Assembly (NCBI GenBank): GCA_016200265.1
Contig: JACQFE010000055.1
Coordinates: 1-64,000 of the forward strand
Length of the DNA: 64,000 bases
Reading direction: 5' to 3'
Source: Planctomycetota bacterium
GTDB lineage: Bacteria > Planctomycetota > Phycisphaerae > UBA1845
The position numbers and the translations under genes were made by a program. Positions 8,222-17,432 of the stretch are shown in pieces. Each line of letters begins with the position of its first letter. Positions within the stretch are counted from its first letter, which is position 1. The notes below the pieces were generated by a model. That model had not been told where the DNA came from. It made no database searches and was given only the letters and a program-made list of their open reading frames with translations.

Positions 8222-10804
8222 ATGGCTGAATTAGGGATCAGACGCGGTGGCTTGAGTGTTACGGACGACACGCGGATGTCAAAGGTGGGCTTCTCCGAAA
8301 ACGCGGAGCGCGTTCTTCGTGCGCGGTATTTGAAAAAAGACGAGCAAGGAAAATACACCGAGTCAATTCCGGAGTTGTTTCGGCGGGTTGCTAAGGCGGT
8401 CGCCGAGGCCGAAACACTGTATGACTCGAATCCTCAAATCCGCAGCGAGTGGGAGGAACGTTTCTACGAGCTGATGATGAGCCGCAGGTTCATGCCCAAC
8501 AGCCCGACGCTGATGAACGCGGGGCGCGAGATGGGTATGTTGAGCGCGTGCTTTGTCCTGCCCGTACGGGACAGCATCAACGACATCTTTGACTCCATCA
8601 AGCACACCGCTCTGATCCAAAAAGCCGGTGGCGGAACCGGCTTCGCCTTTGATGAACTTCGCCCCACCGGCGACTACATCAGCAGCTCCGGCGGCACGAC
8701 AAGCGGGCCTATCTCATTCTGGCGTGCGTTCAGTGAGGCGACGAATGCGATTCAGCAAGGCGCGTTCCGTCGCGGCGCGAACATGGGAATGATGTACATT
8801 CATCATCCGGATATTCTGAAGTTCCTGCACGCCAAGGAAGACCTCACTCAATTCACGAATTACAACATCTCGGTGAAGGTGACTGATGCGTGGATGGACA
8901 GCTTCCTGCAGCAGCCGGACCTCCCGCACGTCGTGCGAAATCCGCGCACGTGTCGAACGTATTTGATGCCAAAGAATCTCTCGATCTGGGAATATAACAT
9001 TCGATCGTTGACGGAAATCAAAGAGAATGAGCCGCTGCCTGCCGGTGAGTTTTATAGCAAGCGAGACATGTGGAACATCATTCTGAAAAACGCCCATCGC
9101 ACCGGAGAACCCGGCGTCGTGTTCATCGATCGCATCAACGAATTCAATCCCACGCCGCATGTGGGCCGAATCGAAGCGACGAATCCGTGCGGCGAGCAGC
9201 CGCTGCTCCCTTATGAGGCCTGCAATCTCGGCAGCATTAATCTCGTGGAGTTTGTTGACGTCAACGATCGGGGTGCGGCGGCCGTGGATTGGAAGGGGCT
9301 TCGCTCGGCCGTTCATGAATCCACGCGGTTCCTCGACAACATTATTGACGTAAACCGGTATCCGCTGCAGGAAATCACGGACATGTGCAAGGCCAATCGC
9401 AAGATCGGCCTCGGCATCATGGGCTTTGCGGATGCGCTGTACAAGCTCGGCGTGCCATACAACAGCGAAGAAGGCGTGGCTTGGGGTCAGCGGTTCATGA
9501 AGTTTGTCGATGAGGAATCGCACAATTACAGCGAGCAACTCGCCGACGAACGCGGGAATTTCCCGAATTGGAAGGGGAGCATTTACGACACGAAGTTCAA
9601 TCGGCCCATGCGCAACGCAACATGCACGACGGTTGCGCCGACAGGCACGATTAGCATCATTTCAGGCTGTTCCGGCGGCATTGAGCCGATGTACAGCCTC
9701 GCATTCTTCCGCAACGTCCTCCGTGGACAGGATGAAGGCAAGGCGCCGATGGTTGAGATCAATCCGATCTTTGAGGCCGTCGCTCGCAGGAGTGAATTCT
9801 ACAGCGAGGGGCTGATGGAGCGGATCGCCACGGAGGGCACCCTCGCTCATCTGGAAAATGTTCCGGATGAATTGAAGCGCGTGTTCGTTTGTGCCCATGA
9901 TATTTCACCTGATTGGCACATGCGGATGCAGGCTGCCTTCCAAAAGCATTGTGATTCTTCGATCTCCAAGACGATCAATTTTCCGGAATCGGCCACGGTC
10001 GAAGACGTGGAGCGAATTTATCGACTTGCGTACGAGCTTCATTGCAAGGGCGTCACCGTTTATCGCAACGGTTGCCGAAAGCATCAGCCGATGGCGCTCA
10101 AAACGAGTGATACCGAGCATGCCAAGGCGACCGAAATTGGCGACACAGCCGTTATCTCGGAATTGCCCACGCGCATCCGACTTAGGCCCGCAGTTCTACC
10201 TGAGCTTGCCACTGGCGTTCGCGTGCGGCAGCTTACTCCCTTCGGCAACATGCACATCAACATCACCGTCGATCCAAAGGCCGAACAAGAGCTGGAAGTC
10301 TTCGCTCAGCTCGGTAAGGGTGGCGATTTAGCCAACAGCGATCTGGAAGCGATTTGCCGTATGGTTAGCTTATGGCTGCGATCGGGCGGCAGCCTCGAAG
10401 ATGTCATTTCCCAGCTTCATGGAATTGGCTCAAGCCTCCAGGTGTCCACCAAAGATGGCAAAATAATGAGTCTTGGTGACGGATTGGCCCGGGCTCTTCG
10501 GCGATACATGCTCGCAAAGCAGGAAAAAGGACTTCGAGCCCTGTTGCTGGGTGACACTTCGGTTGATGCCGCTGCAAAAAAGACTGTTGGTACGAATGGA
10601 AACGGTAATGGGAACGGCCACCATTCCACCGATGCCGATGAATCGGGTGGATCCGCAGCGGTCCCCGCACCCAACAAGCTCGATGCACATGGTATCCAAT
10701 GGCAGCAGACCCAATTCAAAGTTAGGTGTCCAGACTGCCAGGGAGAGCTTCGTTTTGGCGAGGGTTGCATGACTTGTGCAGCATGTGGGTTCTCAAAGTG
10801 CTAG
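8222..10804 (+). CDS. nrdJ: vitamin B12-dependent class II ribonucleotide reductase
   Basis: 860 residues. It reduces ribonucleotides to deoxyribonucleotides using adenosylcobalamin, so it works with or without oxygen. Visible family features are RRFMPNSPTLMNAG, the cysteine in SACFVLPV, the NPCGEQPLLPYEACNLGSI active-site segment (N-x-C-x-E), and the late barrel motif TGTISIISGCSGGIEP. After about residue 650 come the TSCPD region (ELEVFAQLGKGG to LRSGGSLEDVISQLHGIG) and a C-terminal zinc ribbon (CPDCQGEL, CMTCAACGFSKC). A Gly/Asn-rich linker (NGNGNGNGHH) precedes the ribbon. The ATG follows GGAGGCGTGAGGTGAC. It is a single-gene unit. Confidence 0.96.
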   Translation: MAELGIRRGGLSVTDDTRMSKVGFSENAERVLRARYLKKDEQGKYTESIPELFRRVAKAVAEAETLYDSNPQIRSEWEERFYELMMSRRFMPNSPTLMNAGREMGMLSACFVLPVRDSINDIFDSIKHTALIQKAGGGTGFAFDELRPTGDYISSSGGTTSGPISFWRAFSEATNAIQQGAFRRGANMGMMYIHHPDILKFLHAKEDLTQFTNYNISVKVTDAWMDSFLQQPDLPHVVRNPRTCRTYLMPKNLSIWEYNIRSLTEIKENEPLPAGEFYSKRDMWNIILKNAHRTGEPGVVFIDRINEFNPTPHVGRIEATNPCGEQPLLPYEACNLGSINLVEFVDVNDRGAAAVDWKGLRSAVHESTRFLDNIIDVNRYPLQEITDMCKANRKIGLGIMGFADALYKLGVPYNSEEGVAWGQRFMKFVDEESHNYSEQLADERGNFPNWKGSIYDTKFNRPMRNATCTTVAPTGTISIISGCSGGIEPMYSLAFFRNVLRGQDEGKAPMVEINPIFEAVARRSEFYSEGLMERIATEGTLAHLENVPDELKRVFVCAHDISPDWHMRMQAAFQKHCDSSISKTINFPESATVEDVERIYRLAYELHCKGVTVYRNGCRKHQPMALKTSDTEHAKATEIGDTAVISELPTRIRLRPAVLPELATGVRVRQLTPFGNMHINITVDPKAEQELEVFAQLGKGGDLANSDLEAICRMVSLWLRSGGSLEDVISQLHGIGSSLQVSTKDGKIMSLGDGLARALRRYMLAKQEKGLRALLLGDTSVDAAAKKTVGTNGNGNGNGHHSTDADESGGSAAVPAPNKLDAHGIQWQQTQFKVRCPDCQGELRFGEGCMTCAACGFSKC

Positions 10805-11336
10805 TGGAATTTGCTTTTTTTGATTACCACTTTTACAATGCGGACTCGGATGCCGATTTTCGGGTCAGCGTCGGTCGTTCCGGTAAAAATCGTCTTAGTT
10901 GCTGACTTTTTCATTCTTGAGTGTAGAATTATGCAGAATGCAAAAGCTGTTGTTGGAAATGTGCCGATAGTACGTGTCGTGTGAAGGCTTAAAGCTTTGA
11001 GTGTATATTATAACGGAGGATGTGCTTAGCGGGCGGAGTTTGACGTATCTGGCTTCTTTCCCCTCCGGAAAGCACCGTTTCGCCTTCGGGCGAGCGGTGC
11101 TTTCTTTTTTGGGGAGCATTCCCTGGCAATTCGTGCGAACCCCGGAGGTTCGTCGGACCAATTCTCGAATCGAGCATTCTGGATAACGCTCGCCCAACGC
11201 GGATAGCTAACCTTGGAAACTGGATCGGCCCGCACTTGTCAGAAATTCGTTCGTCAGTATACTGATTCGACTCGGCGTTCAGGTGGGCCAGGAACGGCCT
11301 GAACCTGCTTTCTTGCTACACGGAGCGGAATTTCCA
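10805..11336 (+). other. intergenic region with a possible short transcript ending at a terminator
   Basis: This 532-base gap between nrdJ and rpsP has no convincing protein gene. A promoter-like pair, CTGACT (10902-10907) and TAGAAT (10924-10929) with 16 bases between, could start an RNA near 10936. A strong intrinsic terminator at 11069-11110 would end it after about 175 bases. The terminator is 265 bases past the nrdJ stop, which fits a separate small transcript at least as well as the nrdJ mRNA. GGAGGATG near 11015 gives only a seven-codon ORF. The remaining 11111-11336 should hold the rpsP promoter, but none stands out. Confidence 0.35.
11069..11110 (+). terminator. intrinsic terminator
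   Basis: AAAGCACCG (11069-11077) pairs perfectly with CGGTGCTTT (11095-11103). An inner CGCC/GGCG helix closes on a TTC loop, and the stem is followed by CTTTTTT. This is a classic rho-independent terminator on the plus strand. Confidence 0.9.
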
Positions 11337-11651
11337 ATGGGTGTACGAATTCGATTGAAGCGCGTGGGTCGCAAACATAAACCTGCTTATCGCGTGACGG
11401 CGATTGACGGCCGACGTGATCGTAGTGGCGAAGTTATCGAAGAACTCGGCTCGTATGACCCGTTGAAGCACGACGAATCGCAGCAGATTCAACTGGACCG
11501 CGAGCGGATCGAATATTGGTTGAGCGTGGGCGCCCAACCAACTGAAACAATGCGACGACTCCTTCACAGGCAGGGAATTGAGGTCGCAACGAAGAAGAAG
11601 AGAGAACCGCGGGCCAAGAAGAGTCCTGCCACCGCTGCAACTCGCAGGTGA
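11337..11651 (+). CDS. rpsP: 30S ribosomal protein S16
   Basis: 104 residues. The start [20 protein letters not shown] is the conserved S16 N-terminus, followed by [15 protein letters not shown] and [17 protein letters not shown] basic tail rich in Lys, Arg and Ala follows. It is a structural component of the small ribosomal subunit. The ATG at 11337 with CGGAGCGG upstream is chosen over a longer in-frame GTG at 11283. It heads the rpsP-trmD-rplS-yraN operon. Confidence 0.96.
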   Translation: MGVRIRLKRVGRKHKPAYRVTAIDGRRDRSGEVIEELGSYDPLKHDESQQIQLDRERIEYWLSVGAQPTETMRRLLHRQGIEVATKKKREPRAKKSPATAATRR

Positions 11652-11707
11652 ATTTGACGCAACGGCGTTCGGTCGTCGATGAGGCGGACCACGTCAGTGT
11701 GGCCATC

Positions 11708-12412
11708 ATGCGAATCGACGTCTTGACGCTATTCCCGGAGGCGATCGAACCGTATTTGGCCTCGAGCATTGTCGGCCGGGCCGTTGAAAATGGCATCGTC
11801 GAATTGCACTTGGCGAACTTCCGGGATTTCGCCCACGACACCCATCGAACCGTGGACGATCGACCGTTCGGCGGCGGGCCGGGAATGGTGCTGATGTGCG
11901 GTCCGGTGGTCGAGGCCGTCGAGCACATTGGGCGGTGCGGGAATGAAAAATGCGGTTCACCGTTGCGGATCATGCTAACGCCGCAAGGTGAGAGGTTGAC
12001 GCAGAATCTCGTCGCGGAGCTTGCGTCGCAGCCGTGGATTGTCATTCTCTGCGGCCATTATGAAGGATTCGACGAGCGAATTCGGACGTCGATTCCGTTT
12101 CGCGAGATTTCGATCGGCGACTACGTGCTTTCCGGCGGTGAGCCGGCGGCGATGGTGCTGATTGATGCGATGGTGCGATTGCTTCCGGGCGCACTGAATG
12201 ATGCGGACTCGGCGGCCAATGATTCATTCGCGGATGGCATTCTCGAATATCCGCACTATACGCGACCGCGTGAGTTTCGCGGCATGACCGTGCCGGAAGT
12301 CTTGCTTTCCGGCGATCACGCGAAGATCGCGGCGTGGCGAAGAGATCAATCGTTGATTCGCACGCGGGAACGACGGCCTGATTTGCTCGATGGCCGACCG
12401 TTGACGCAATGA
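11708..12412 (+). CDS. trmD: tRNA (guanine-N1-)-methyltransferase
   Basis: 234 residues. It methylates G37 next to the anticodon of some tRNAs to prevent frameshifting, using S-adenosylmethionine bound in a trefoil knot. Diagnostic segments are [13 protein letters not shown] at the N-terminus, [25 protein letters not shown] and [20 protein letters not shown]. The start at 11708 matches the family N-terminus. An alternative GTG at 11648 overlaps the rpsP stop (GTGA) and would add 20 unrelated residues, although the overlap could aid coupling. Confidence 0.95.
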   Translation: MRIDVLTLFPEAIEPYLASSIVGRAVENGIVELHLANFRDFAHDTHRTVDDRPFGGGPGMVLMCGPVVEAVEHIGRCGNEKCGSPLRIMLTPQGERLTQNLVAELASQPWIVILCGHYEGFDERIRTSIPFREISIGDYVLSGGEPAAMVLIDAMVRLLPGALNDADSAANDSFADGILEYPHYTRPREFRGMTVPEVLLSGDHAKIAAWRRDQSLIRTRERRPDLLDGRPLTQ

Positions 12413-12499
12413 GAACGAAGAGGCGGTTTCCTTCTGAAGGCAAGGAAAGAGTTTTCAGCGGCCGGTGGTCGCAGAATGAAATGAACGGGAGTGTTTACC

Positions 12500-12895
12500 A
12501 TGAATCAGCCGCTGATCGAACTTGTCGAGTCCTCGTATCTGAAAAAGACGGAACCTGAATTCCACGTAGGCGACACGGTCGACGTATTGACGCGAATCAT
12601 CGAAGGTGAAAAGGAACGCGTACAGATTTTCAACGGCGTGGTCATCGCCGAGAGGGGCCGGGGAATCAATTCCGCATTCACCGTGCGTCGCATCGTCGGC
12701 AATGAAGGCGTTGAGCGGACCTTCCTGTTGCATTCACCGAACGTTGTTGATGTCAAAGTGAAGCGCCGCGGTCGAGTGCGTCGCGCCAAGCTGTACTACC
12801 TGCGTGAGCGTCTTGGAAAGGCCCGGAAGCTGCGTGAACTTCGAGTTCGTCAAAAACCTGCTAACGAGCCGGAGCTGGCCGGGTCGGCGGCCTGA
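12500..12895 (+). CDS. rplS: 50S ribosomal protein L19
   Basis: 131 residues. Family features are PEFHVGDTVDVLTRIIEGEK, RVQIFNGVVIAERGRG and VKRRGRVRRAKLYYLRER. L19 sits at the interface of the two ribosomal subunits. The ATG at 12500 has GGGAG eight bases upstream. A GTG nine bases earlier is rejected. It is 87 bases after trmD and overlaps the yraN-family gene at its 3' end. Confidence 0.96.
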   Translation: MNQPLIELVESSYLKKTEPEFHVGDTVDVLTRIIEGEKERVQIFNGVVIAERGRGINSAFTVRRIVGNEGVERTFLLHSPNVVDVKVKRRGRVRRAKLYYLRERLGKARKLRELRVRQKPANEPELAGSAA

Positions 12896-13265
12896 GTCGA
12901 AATCGCGATTCGGCGAAAAGGGCGAACGCATCGCCGAGAAACACCTTCGCCGCAAGCGACTTCGCATCCTCGCTCGCAATTTTCATTGCGTTGCGGGCGA
13001 GATCGACTTGATCGCTCGCGATCGCGATACGATCGTGTTCGTCGAAGTGAAAACCCGTTCCAGCGAGCAGGCCTTCTCACCGGATTTCAATATCAGTCCG
13101 TTCCAGCGCGGGCAGATCGAACGAGCGGCTCGATATTTTCTCATGGAACGATCGGCCCAGCACCGCCCCTGTAGATTCGACATTGTAGCCGTTGTAAATC
13201 CACCGACCGGCCCGACCCGTGTCGAGCATTTCGAAAACGCATTCACGCCGCACATACACGCATGA
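12834..13265 (+). CDS. UPF0102 (YraN) family putative endonuclease
   Basis: About 143 residues. FGEKGERIAEKHLRRKR, then GEIDLIARDRDTIVFVEVKT, is the hallmark of the YraN/UPF0102 family, a restriction-endonuclease-like fold with the D...ExK catalytic pattern (EIDLIARD, VEVKT). The biological role is unresolved; it commonly follows rplS and rnhB as here. The start is uncertain. GTG at 12834 has GGAAG a few bases upstream and overlaps rplS by 62 bases; GTG at 12804 is the alternative. Confidence 0.85.
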   Translation: MNFEFVKNLLTSRSWPGRRPESKSRFGEKGERIAEKHLRRKRLRILARNFHCVAGEIDLIARDRDTIVFVEVKTRSSEQAFSPDFNISPFQRGQIERAARYFLMERSAQHRPCRFDIVAVVNPPTGPTRVEHFENAFTPHIHA

Positions 13266-13288
13266 TCGAGAGACATTGAAGATAAACT

Positions 13289-13326
13289 CGCCTCCCTCCT
13301 TACCAAGGGGAGAATGAGGGGGGTAA
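13289..13326. repeat. C-rich/G-rich palindromic repeat, copy 1
   Basis: CGCCTCCCTCCTTACCAAG, then GGGAGAATGAGGGGGG, belongs to the family whose core is CCCCCTTGGTAAGGGGG. Other copies are at 27845, 33664, 34549 (weak), 37281 and 51465. It lies between the yraN-family gene and the next small membrane protein gene. There is no T-tract, so it is not read as a simple terminator. Confidence 0.7.
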
Positions 13327-13374
13327 GGCGACGCCCGTACAACTTTGAATGAGATTGGCACTCCAGGAATTATC

Positions 13375-13731
13375 ATGAGCATCAAGCTGATCCTCACCCT
13401 TGGCATTCTGGTCATTGGATTGAGCTTTGGCCTGATTTACTTTCTGTGGGGCGCATGGCGGGAAGCGGATGCCTCGCAAACCATCTTTGGCGATCGACCC
13501 TGGCGGCGTCTGGGCGCGGCGATAGCGGCGGTGACGGCCGTGATGTTTGCTGTCGGTGCGTACGCAGTGGACATACCCGACCGGCCCGGCCCGTATGCGG
13601 TATACTGGATCGTGCTGCTTGGAATGGTGGTGTGGCTGGGGGTGCTGGCGGTCAAGGACGTTCGCCACACCCGGCGGATCGTCCAGCAATGGCGCGACAG
13701 CGAGAATGAACGGCGAATGAAAGAGTCGTAA
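13375..13731 (+). CDS. small three-helix membrane protein
   Basis: 118 residues with three hydrophobic segments: LILTLGILVIGLSFGLIYFL, AAIAAVTAVMFAVGAYAV and YWIVLLGMVVWLGVLAV. A charged C-terminal tail follows (HTRRIVQQWRDSENERRMK). The family is not recognised. The start ATG at 13375 has AGGAA six bases upstream; an earlier in-frame ATG/TTG would add ten polar residues. It follows the ribosomal operon, with a palindromic repeat between them. Confidence 0.65.
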   Translation: MSIKLILTLGILVIGLSFGLIYFLWGAWREADASQTIFGDRPWRRLGAAIAAVTAVMFAVGAYAVDIPDRPGPYAVYWIVLLGMVVWLGVLAVKDVRHTRRIVQQWRDSENERRMKES

Positions 13732-13747
13732 GTGTTATCAAGCGGGT

Positions 13748-13811
13748 AAATTGTAACTCTTGAATCCTGAGTGTGACTCAACGCGTAATTCGTAACTTGT
13801 AACTCTTGAAT
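13748..13811. repeat. low-complexity GTAACTCTTG/CGTAACTTG repeat, copy 1
   Basis: Reads TAAATTGTAACTCTTGAATC, then GCGTAATTCGTAACTTG and TAACTCTTGAATAG. The words GTAACT and CGTAACTT recur as in the longer tract at 28592-28657 upstream of ruvB. It lies between a membrane protein gene and the DUF192 gene. Confidence 0.6.
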
Positions 13812-13885
13812 AGTTCGCGGGATTGGCAATTTCGGCCCGGCTGCAATGATCTTCAATTGGGTGACTCGGTGAAGGAGCATCTACC

Positions 13886-14386
13886 ATGAACATGACGGCG
13901 TTGGGTGTCACTGTTCTGACACTCATGATGGGTGTGTATGCGGCGAGCTGTGCGTCTTCCAACAAACCGAATGAGCTGGACAAATTGGGAACCATAACCA
14001 TCGCCGTGAAGAATCAATCGTTCACGCTCTGGGTCGCTGACGATTGGCAGGAACAGGAACGCGGGCTTATGTTCGTCACCAAGGAGCAGTTGGCTCCGCT
14101 GCCGGACGGCTCCGAGCGCGGCATGATCTTCGTATTCGATCACGAGCGCGATCTTACTTTCTGGATGAAGAATACGATCATTCCTTTGGATATTGCCTAT
14201 CTGGATTCCAAAGGCACAGTGCTCAACACCATGACCATGGCCGCACTGGATGAACGACCGAATCAATACCCATCCGCCGGCCCCGCGCGATTCGCGATCG
14301 AAGTGAACGCGGGCGTCTGGTCGCGCATCGGTGTCCACGCCGGAGATAAAATCGAACTCCCGGCGACGCTGCTCAAGCACAAGTAG
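13886..14386 (+). CDS. DUF192 family exported protein
   Basis: 166 residues. An N-terminal hydrophobic segment ends in VYAASCASS, a possible but imperfect lipobox. The mature part carries the DUF192 signature: FTLWVADDWQEQERGLMFV, GMIFVFDHERDLTFWMKN, TIIPLDIAYLDSKGTV and a final GDKIEL. The family is widespread and extracytoplasmic, with no settled function. The start is preceded by GAAGGAGCATCTACC, a good ribosome binding site. Confidence 0.88.
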   Translation: MNMTALGVTVLTLMMGVYAASCASSNKPNELDKLGTITIAVKNQSFTLWVADDWQEQERGLMFVTKEQLAPLPDGSERGMIFVFDHERDLTFWMKNTIIPLDIAYLDSKGTVLNTMTMAALDERPNQYPSAGPARFAIEVNAGVWSRIGVHAGDKIELPATLLKHK

Positions 14387-14511
14387 AGCGTTTTCCAGAG
14401 CCGTCGAAATCGCCGCTTTTTCGCTTTCATTTCGTCGGCCGAATCTGATATAATGCTGCCGCAACCCATTCACTGGGCTTGGGATTATTGAGGGTGTGTC
14501 TGGGGGTTCTA

Positions 14512-15631
14512 GTGAGCAAGATCATTTCTACATCGGGTCGAATTGCGATCACGCCTGTGGAGCTGTTCGCCGTCGTAGGATGTGTCGGACTGCTCGCGTT
14601 TCTCACGTACCCGTCATTGCAGGCGGCTCGCAATTCTTCGAAGCAGGACGAATGTCTCGAACATCTTCACACGATTGGCCAGGCGAGCCTGATTTACGGT
14701 GGACAAGAAATAGTTGATTGGGCGATTCCGGTGCATCCGAAGTTTTTTTCATCCATCGGATCCATTTTCTGGTCCCCAAGTGGGGGCATATGAATGGGGA
14801 GGCAAGAGCGGCATAGGGGCTAGACTCACTTCTCCGCCAACCGTTTTGGACAGCAACTTCGGGACGAAGCTTGGCTTTGGACCTGCTACACGACCGCTAA
14901 ACAAGATCCTCTATCCTTTCGGATTCCGGGATTACCTGAATCCTACGTTTGACCCAGTCGGAGCGACTCAGGATTCACGTTTGGAACTTTCAACATATCG
15001 ATGCCCAGCGGACGACGGTCCTCCTCGTGGGGCTCATTGTCCGAATTGGATTAGTACTGGCCGTACTTCATTCGATCATTTTGGAACGAGCTACGCAGCG
15101 AATGTCTTTTGGGTCAATTGGCCAGCACAGGTGGTCGCCAGCAACTCGCCTTTTTTGCGAGGCGCATCCGGCGTGCCGAATCCAGCCAGAACGATCAACT
15201 ACGAAGAAAACATAGGGCGATGGGCGTGGGCAACCAAGAGGGCATACAGCGGATGTTCCGGCGTTGGGGAGGGAATCGAACCAGGTGCAGGCGGTGTGAT
15301 GCACGGCTGGCACGGCAAGGATTGGAACTACACACATGCTTTTGTCGACGGACATGCTGGATCGCGCCAGATTTATGTTGACGGTTCCGAGGACGCTGGC
15401 GGATATGGCTATCACTTTGTGGGCGAAATCCTAAATGAATCCCCTGCATCGAATTGCTGTCAGCCCGGTACACAGTGTGCTCCGACTGCCGGCAATTTCA
15501 ATAGCGTTTGCTATACCGTGCGAGGTGACGGTTGGCAAAAGGACACATTGCCTGCGACCCCCGTGTGTACTGGATATTTCTCGGCCAGTGGAAACCGCGC
15601 GAACAATGAGGGATGCGTGACCAATCCATGA
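14512..15631 (+). pseudogene. pilin-like DUF1559/H-X9-DG protein, split by a +1 frame change
   Basis: Frame 1 starts at GTG 14512 and encodes ISTSGRIAITPVELFAVVGC, then VGLLAFLTYPSLQAAR, a degenerate type IV pilin-like N-terminal helix (the Glu after the cleavage site is kept). It then gives DECLEHLHTIGQASLIYGGQ and stops soon after 14790. Frame 2 continues from about 14750 with FHPSDPFSGPQVGAYEWGG and ends with the conserved HGKDWNYTHAFVDGHAG (H-X9-DG). The frames join exactly if the T7 run at 14743-14749 were T6, giving HPKFFHPSDPF. The join is either an assembly error, a mutation or a slippage site. The stop overlaps the next gene's ATG, so the downstream frame is probably still translated. 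Confidence 0.7.
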
Positions 15632-17361
15632 GTAGTTCAATCGCTAATCAAAGACACGCTACCAACTTTCGGTTCATCGTTGGACTCACGGCGGTATTCA
15701 TGCATGCCACTGTTCTTTATGGCCGACCGGGGACGAATACGTCCTGCAAAGATGCGGTTCACGTTTCCGGCGAAGGATTGTTTGCATTCGATTCTCGCGA
15801 CATTTCCAACTCGACCATACATCCGTCATGCAAAGCCTTCGGCACTGCAAGCGCGAAGAACCTGTGGTTTTGCTGGACGGCGACATGGACGGGCGAAGTC
15901 ACGGTTGACACGTGTGGCGGAACTCTGGTCGATACGCAGCTCGTCGCATTTGATTCATGTTCCTGTGATGGCGCGGAGATTGCTTGCAACGACGACGCCT
16001 GCGGAACGCAGTCAAGCATTTCATTTTCTGTCACAGAAGGAAACAGTTATGCCATATTGCTTGGTGCAGGTGACGTTTCGGGCGCAACCGGGACTTTTCG
16101 CATACAGGCGGGGGTCCCACAGAGTGCGATTCGACCCTGTGCAAAATCGAATGGTGATCCCTGTTACGGCAGAGCTTCACCGATCGGTGACGCCCTCAAC
16201 AGCACGCGAGGAGAATTTGTGGTCATGGACGACTTCAGCATCTATACACAGACCAACACGACATACAATTTGAGCCAGATTTGCTGGTGGGGCGTAAATT
16301 TCGATGGAACGCAGGAATGTCTGCGATCCTCTACTGATCAGTTCGAGGTCATCTATTTCAATGACGATTGCGGAAAGCCCGGATCGATCCTGGCAGGACC
16401 GTTTCGGCAGTCCGAAGGTTCGCTCACTGTGATCGGTCCTTGGCGCACTTACCGATCGCTACGATCTGCGCAGGAGTTGGAGTATTCCGGCAGCCATGCA
16501 CAGTTTCAGGTTAGTTCAAATGTCCCTTACTGGGTGAAGATTTCGAATTCTCCATCCTCCAGTTGTTCGTGGTATTGGGAGGTGTCATCGCCCAGCGGTC
16601 AGTCATTCCAAGCATCGGCCGAACAGCCAGATCTATTCGTCCCTGTCGGTGGAAATGTGTTTTTCGACGATGTCTTGCAGTGCTCCTCAAGCATTCCCAT
16701 GCTTCGTTTCATTGATCGGGGCGTGTGCTATCCGGTTCCGGCCAATGATCTATGCTCGAATGCGAGCGAGCTGCAGGCAGGGGCCACGATATCGTTTGAC
16801 ACAACCAAAGCGGGAACTGACGGCCCGACAAACGTGCCCTTTGTGTCGGATTCCGGAATACTTGAAAATTATTTTCCCCTGGGCGACGAACAGGTCTACA
16901 ACGACATCTGGTTCCGACATCATTCCAATTGTGATGCGATCTTGGCAGCCAATCTCTGCGATAGCAATTTCGACACCAAGGTCGCCATTTACGATAGTTT
17001 CGATTGCGTGACGTTGCCGCAACCAGTTTCGATTAACGATGATGCATGTGGACCAGAGTTGGAAATTCAAAGCTTACTTCGCACCACCATCAAACCAGGT
17101 CACGATTACCTCATTCGCATCGGTGGCTACCGACGTGCCATCGGGCTCGGTGAAATCAAACTGTCCTATCAGCCGCCAGAGGGCGCTACCCTAACTCAGT
17201 TTGCGATACTTTCGCGATGTTTCACCGGTCCGTGTGCCCCGACGTGTGATTCTGGATTGGTCCCAATCGACCCCTGTTGCTCTGCTTCCGATTACGACGC
17301 CGATGGCGATGTGGATGGAATTGATCTAAAGGGAATGATTCGATCTCTTGTCGGACCATGA
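15628..17361 (+). CDS. secreted protein with C-terminal dockerin-like calcium loop
   Basis: 577 residues. An N-terminal hydrophobic segment (FIVGLTAVFMHATVLYG) looks like a signal peptide. Two related domains (near SAKNLWFCWTATWTGEVTVD, ending CDGAEIACNDDACG; and near NDIWFRHHSNCDAILAANLC, ending INDDACGPEL) resemble Cys-rich beta-sandwich repeats common in planctomycete secreted proteins. The end, CCSASDYDADGDVDGIDLKG, is a dockerin-type EF-hand loop, likely for surface attachment or complex assembly. The start ATG overlaps the stop of the pilin-like gene (ATGA), so the two are probably translationally coupled. The exact role is unknown. Confidence 0.75.
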   Translation: MSSSIANQRHATNFRFIVGLTAVFMHATVLYGRPGTNTSCKDAVHVSGEGLFAFDSRDISNSTIHPSCKAFGTASAKNLWFCWTATWTGEVTVDTCGGTLVDTQLVAFDSCSCDGAEIACNDDACGTQSSISFSVTEGNSYAILLGAGDVSGATGTFRIQAGVPQSAIRPCAKSNGDPCYGRASPIGDALNSTRGEFVVMDDFSIYTQTNTTYNLSQICWWGVNFDGTQECLRSSTDQFEVIYFNDDCGKPGSILAGPFRQSEGSLTVIGPWRTYRSLRSAQELEYSGSHAQFQVSSNVPYWVKISNSPSSSCSWYWEVSSPSGQSFQASAEQPDLFVPVGGNVFFDDVLQCSSSIPMLRFIDRGVCYPVPANDLCSNASELQAGATISFDTTKAGTDGPTNVPFVSDSGILENYFPLGDEQVYNDIWFRHHSNCDAILAANLCDSNFDTKVAIYDSFDCVTLPQPVSINDDACGPELEIQSLLRTTIKPGHDYLIRIGGYRRAIGLGEIKLSYQPPEGATLTQFAILSRCFTGPCAPTCDSGLVPIDPCCSASDYDADGDVDGIDLKGMIRSLVGP

Positions 17362-17366
17362 ACGAA

Positions 17367-17400
17367 CCGGCCCGGGCGATTCTTGATCCACCCGGGCCGG
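17367..17400. terminator. hairpin between convergent genes
   Basis: CCGGCCCGGG (17367-17376) and CCCGGGCCGG (17391-17400) form a perfect 10-bp stem around a 14-base loop. It sits in the 71 bases between two convergent genes and could stop transcription from both sides. The following bases are not strongly T-rich. Confidence 0.7.
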
Positions 17401-17432
17401 AAACTACATTCACTTACTTTTCTTGAAGACGT

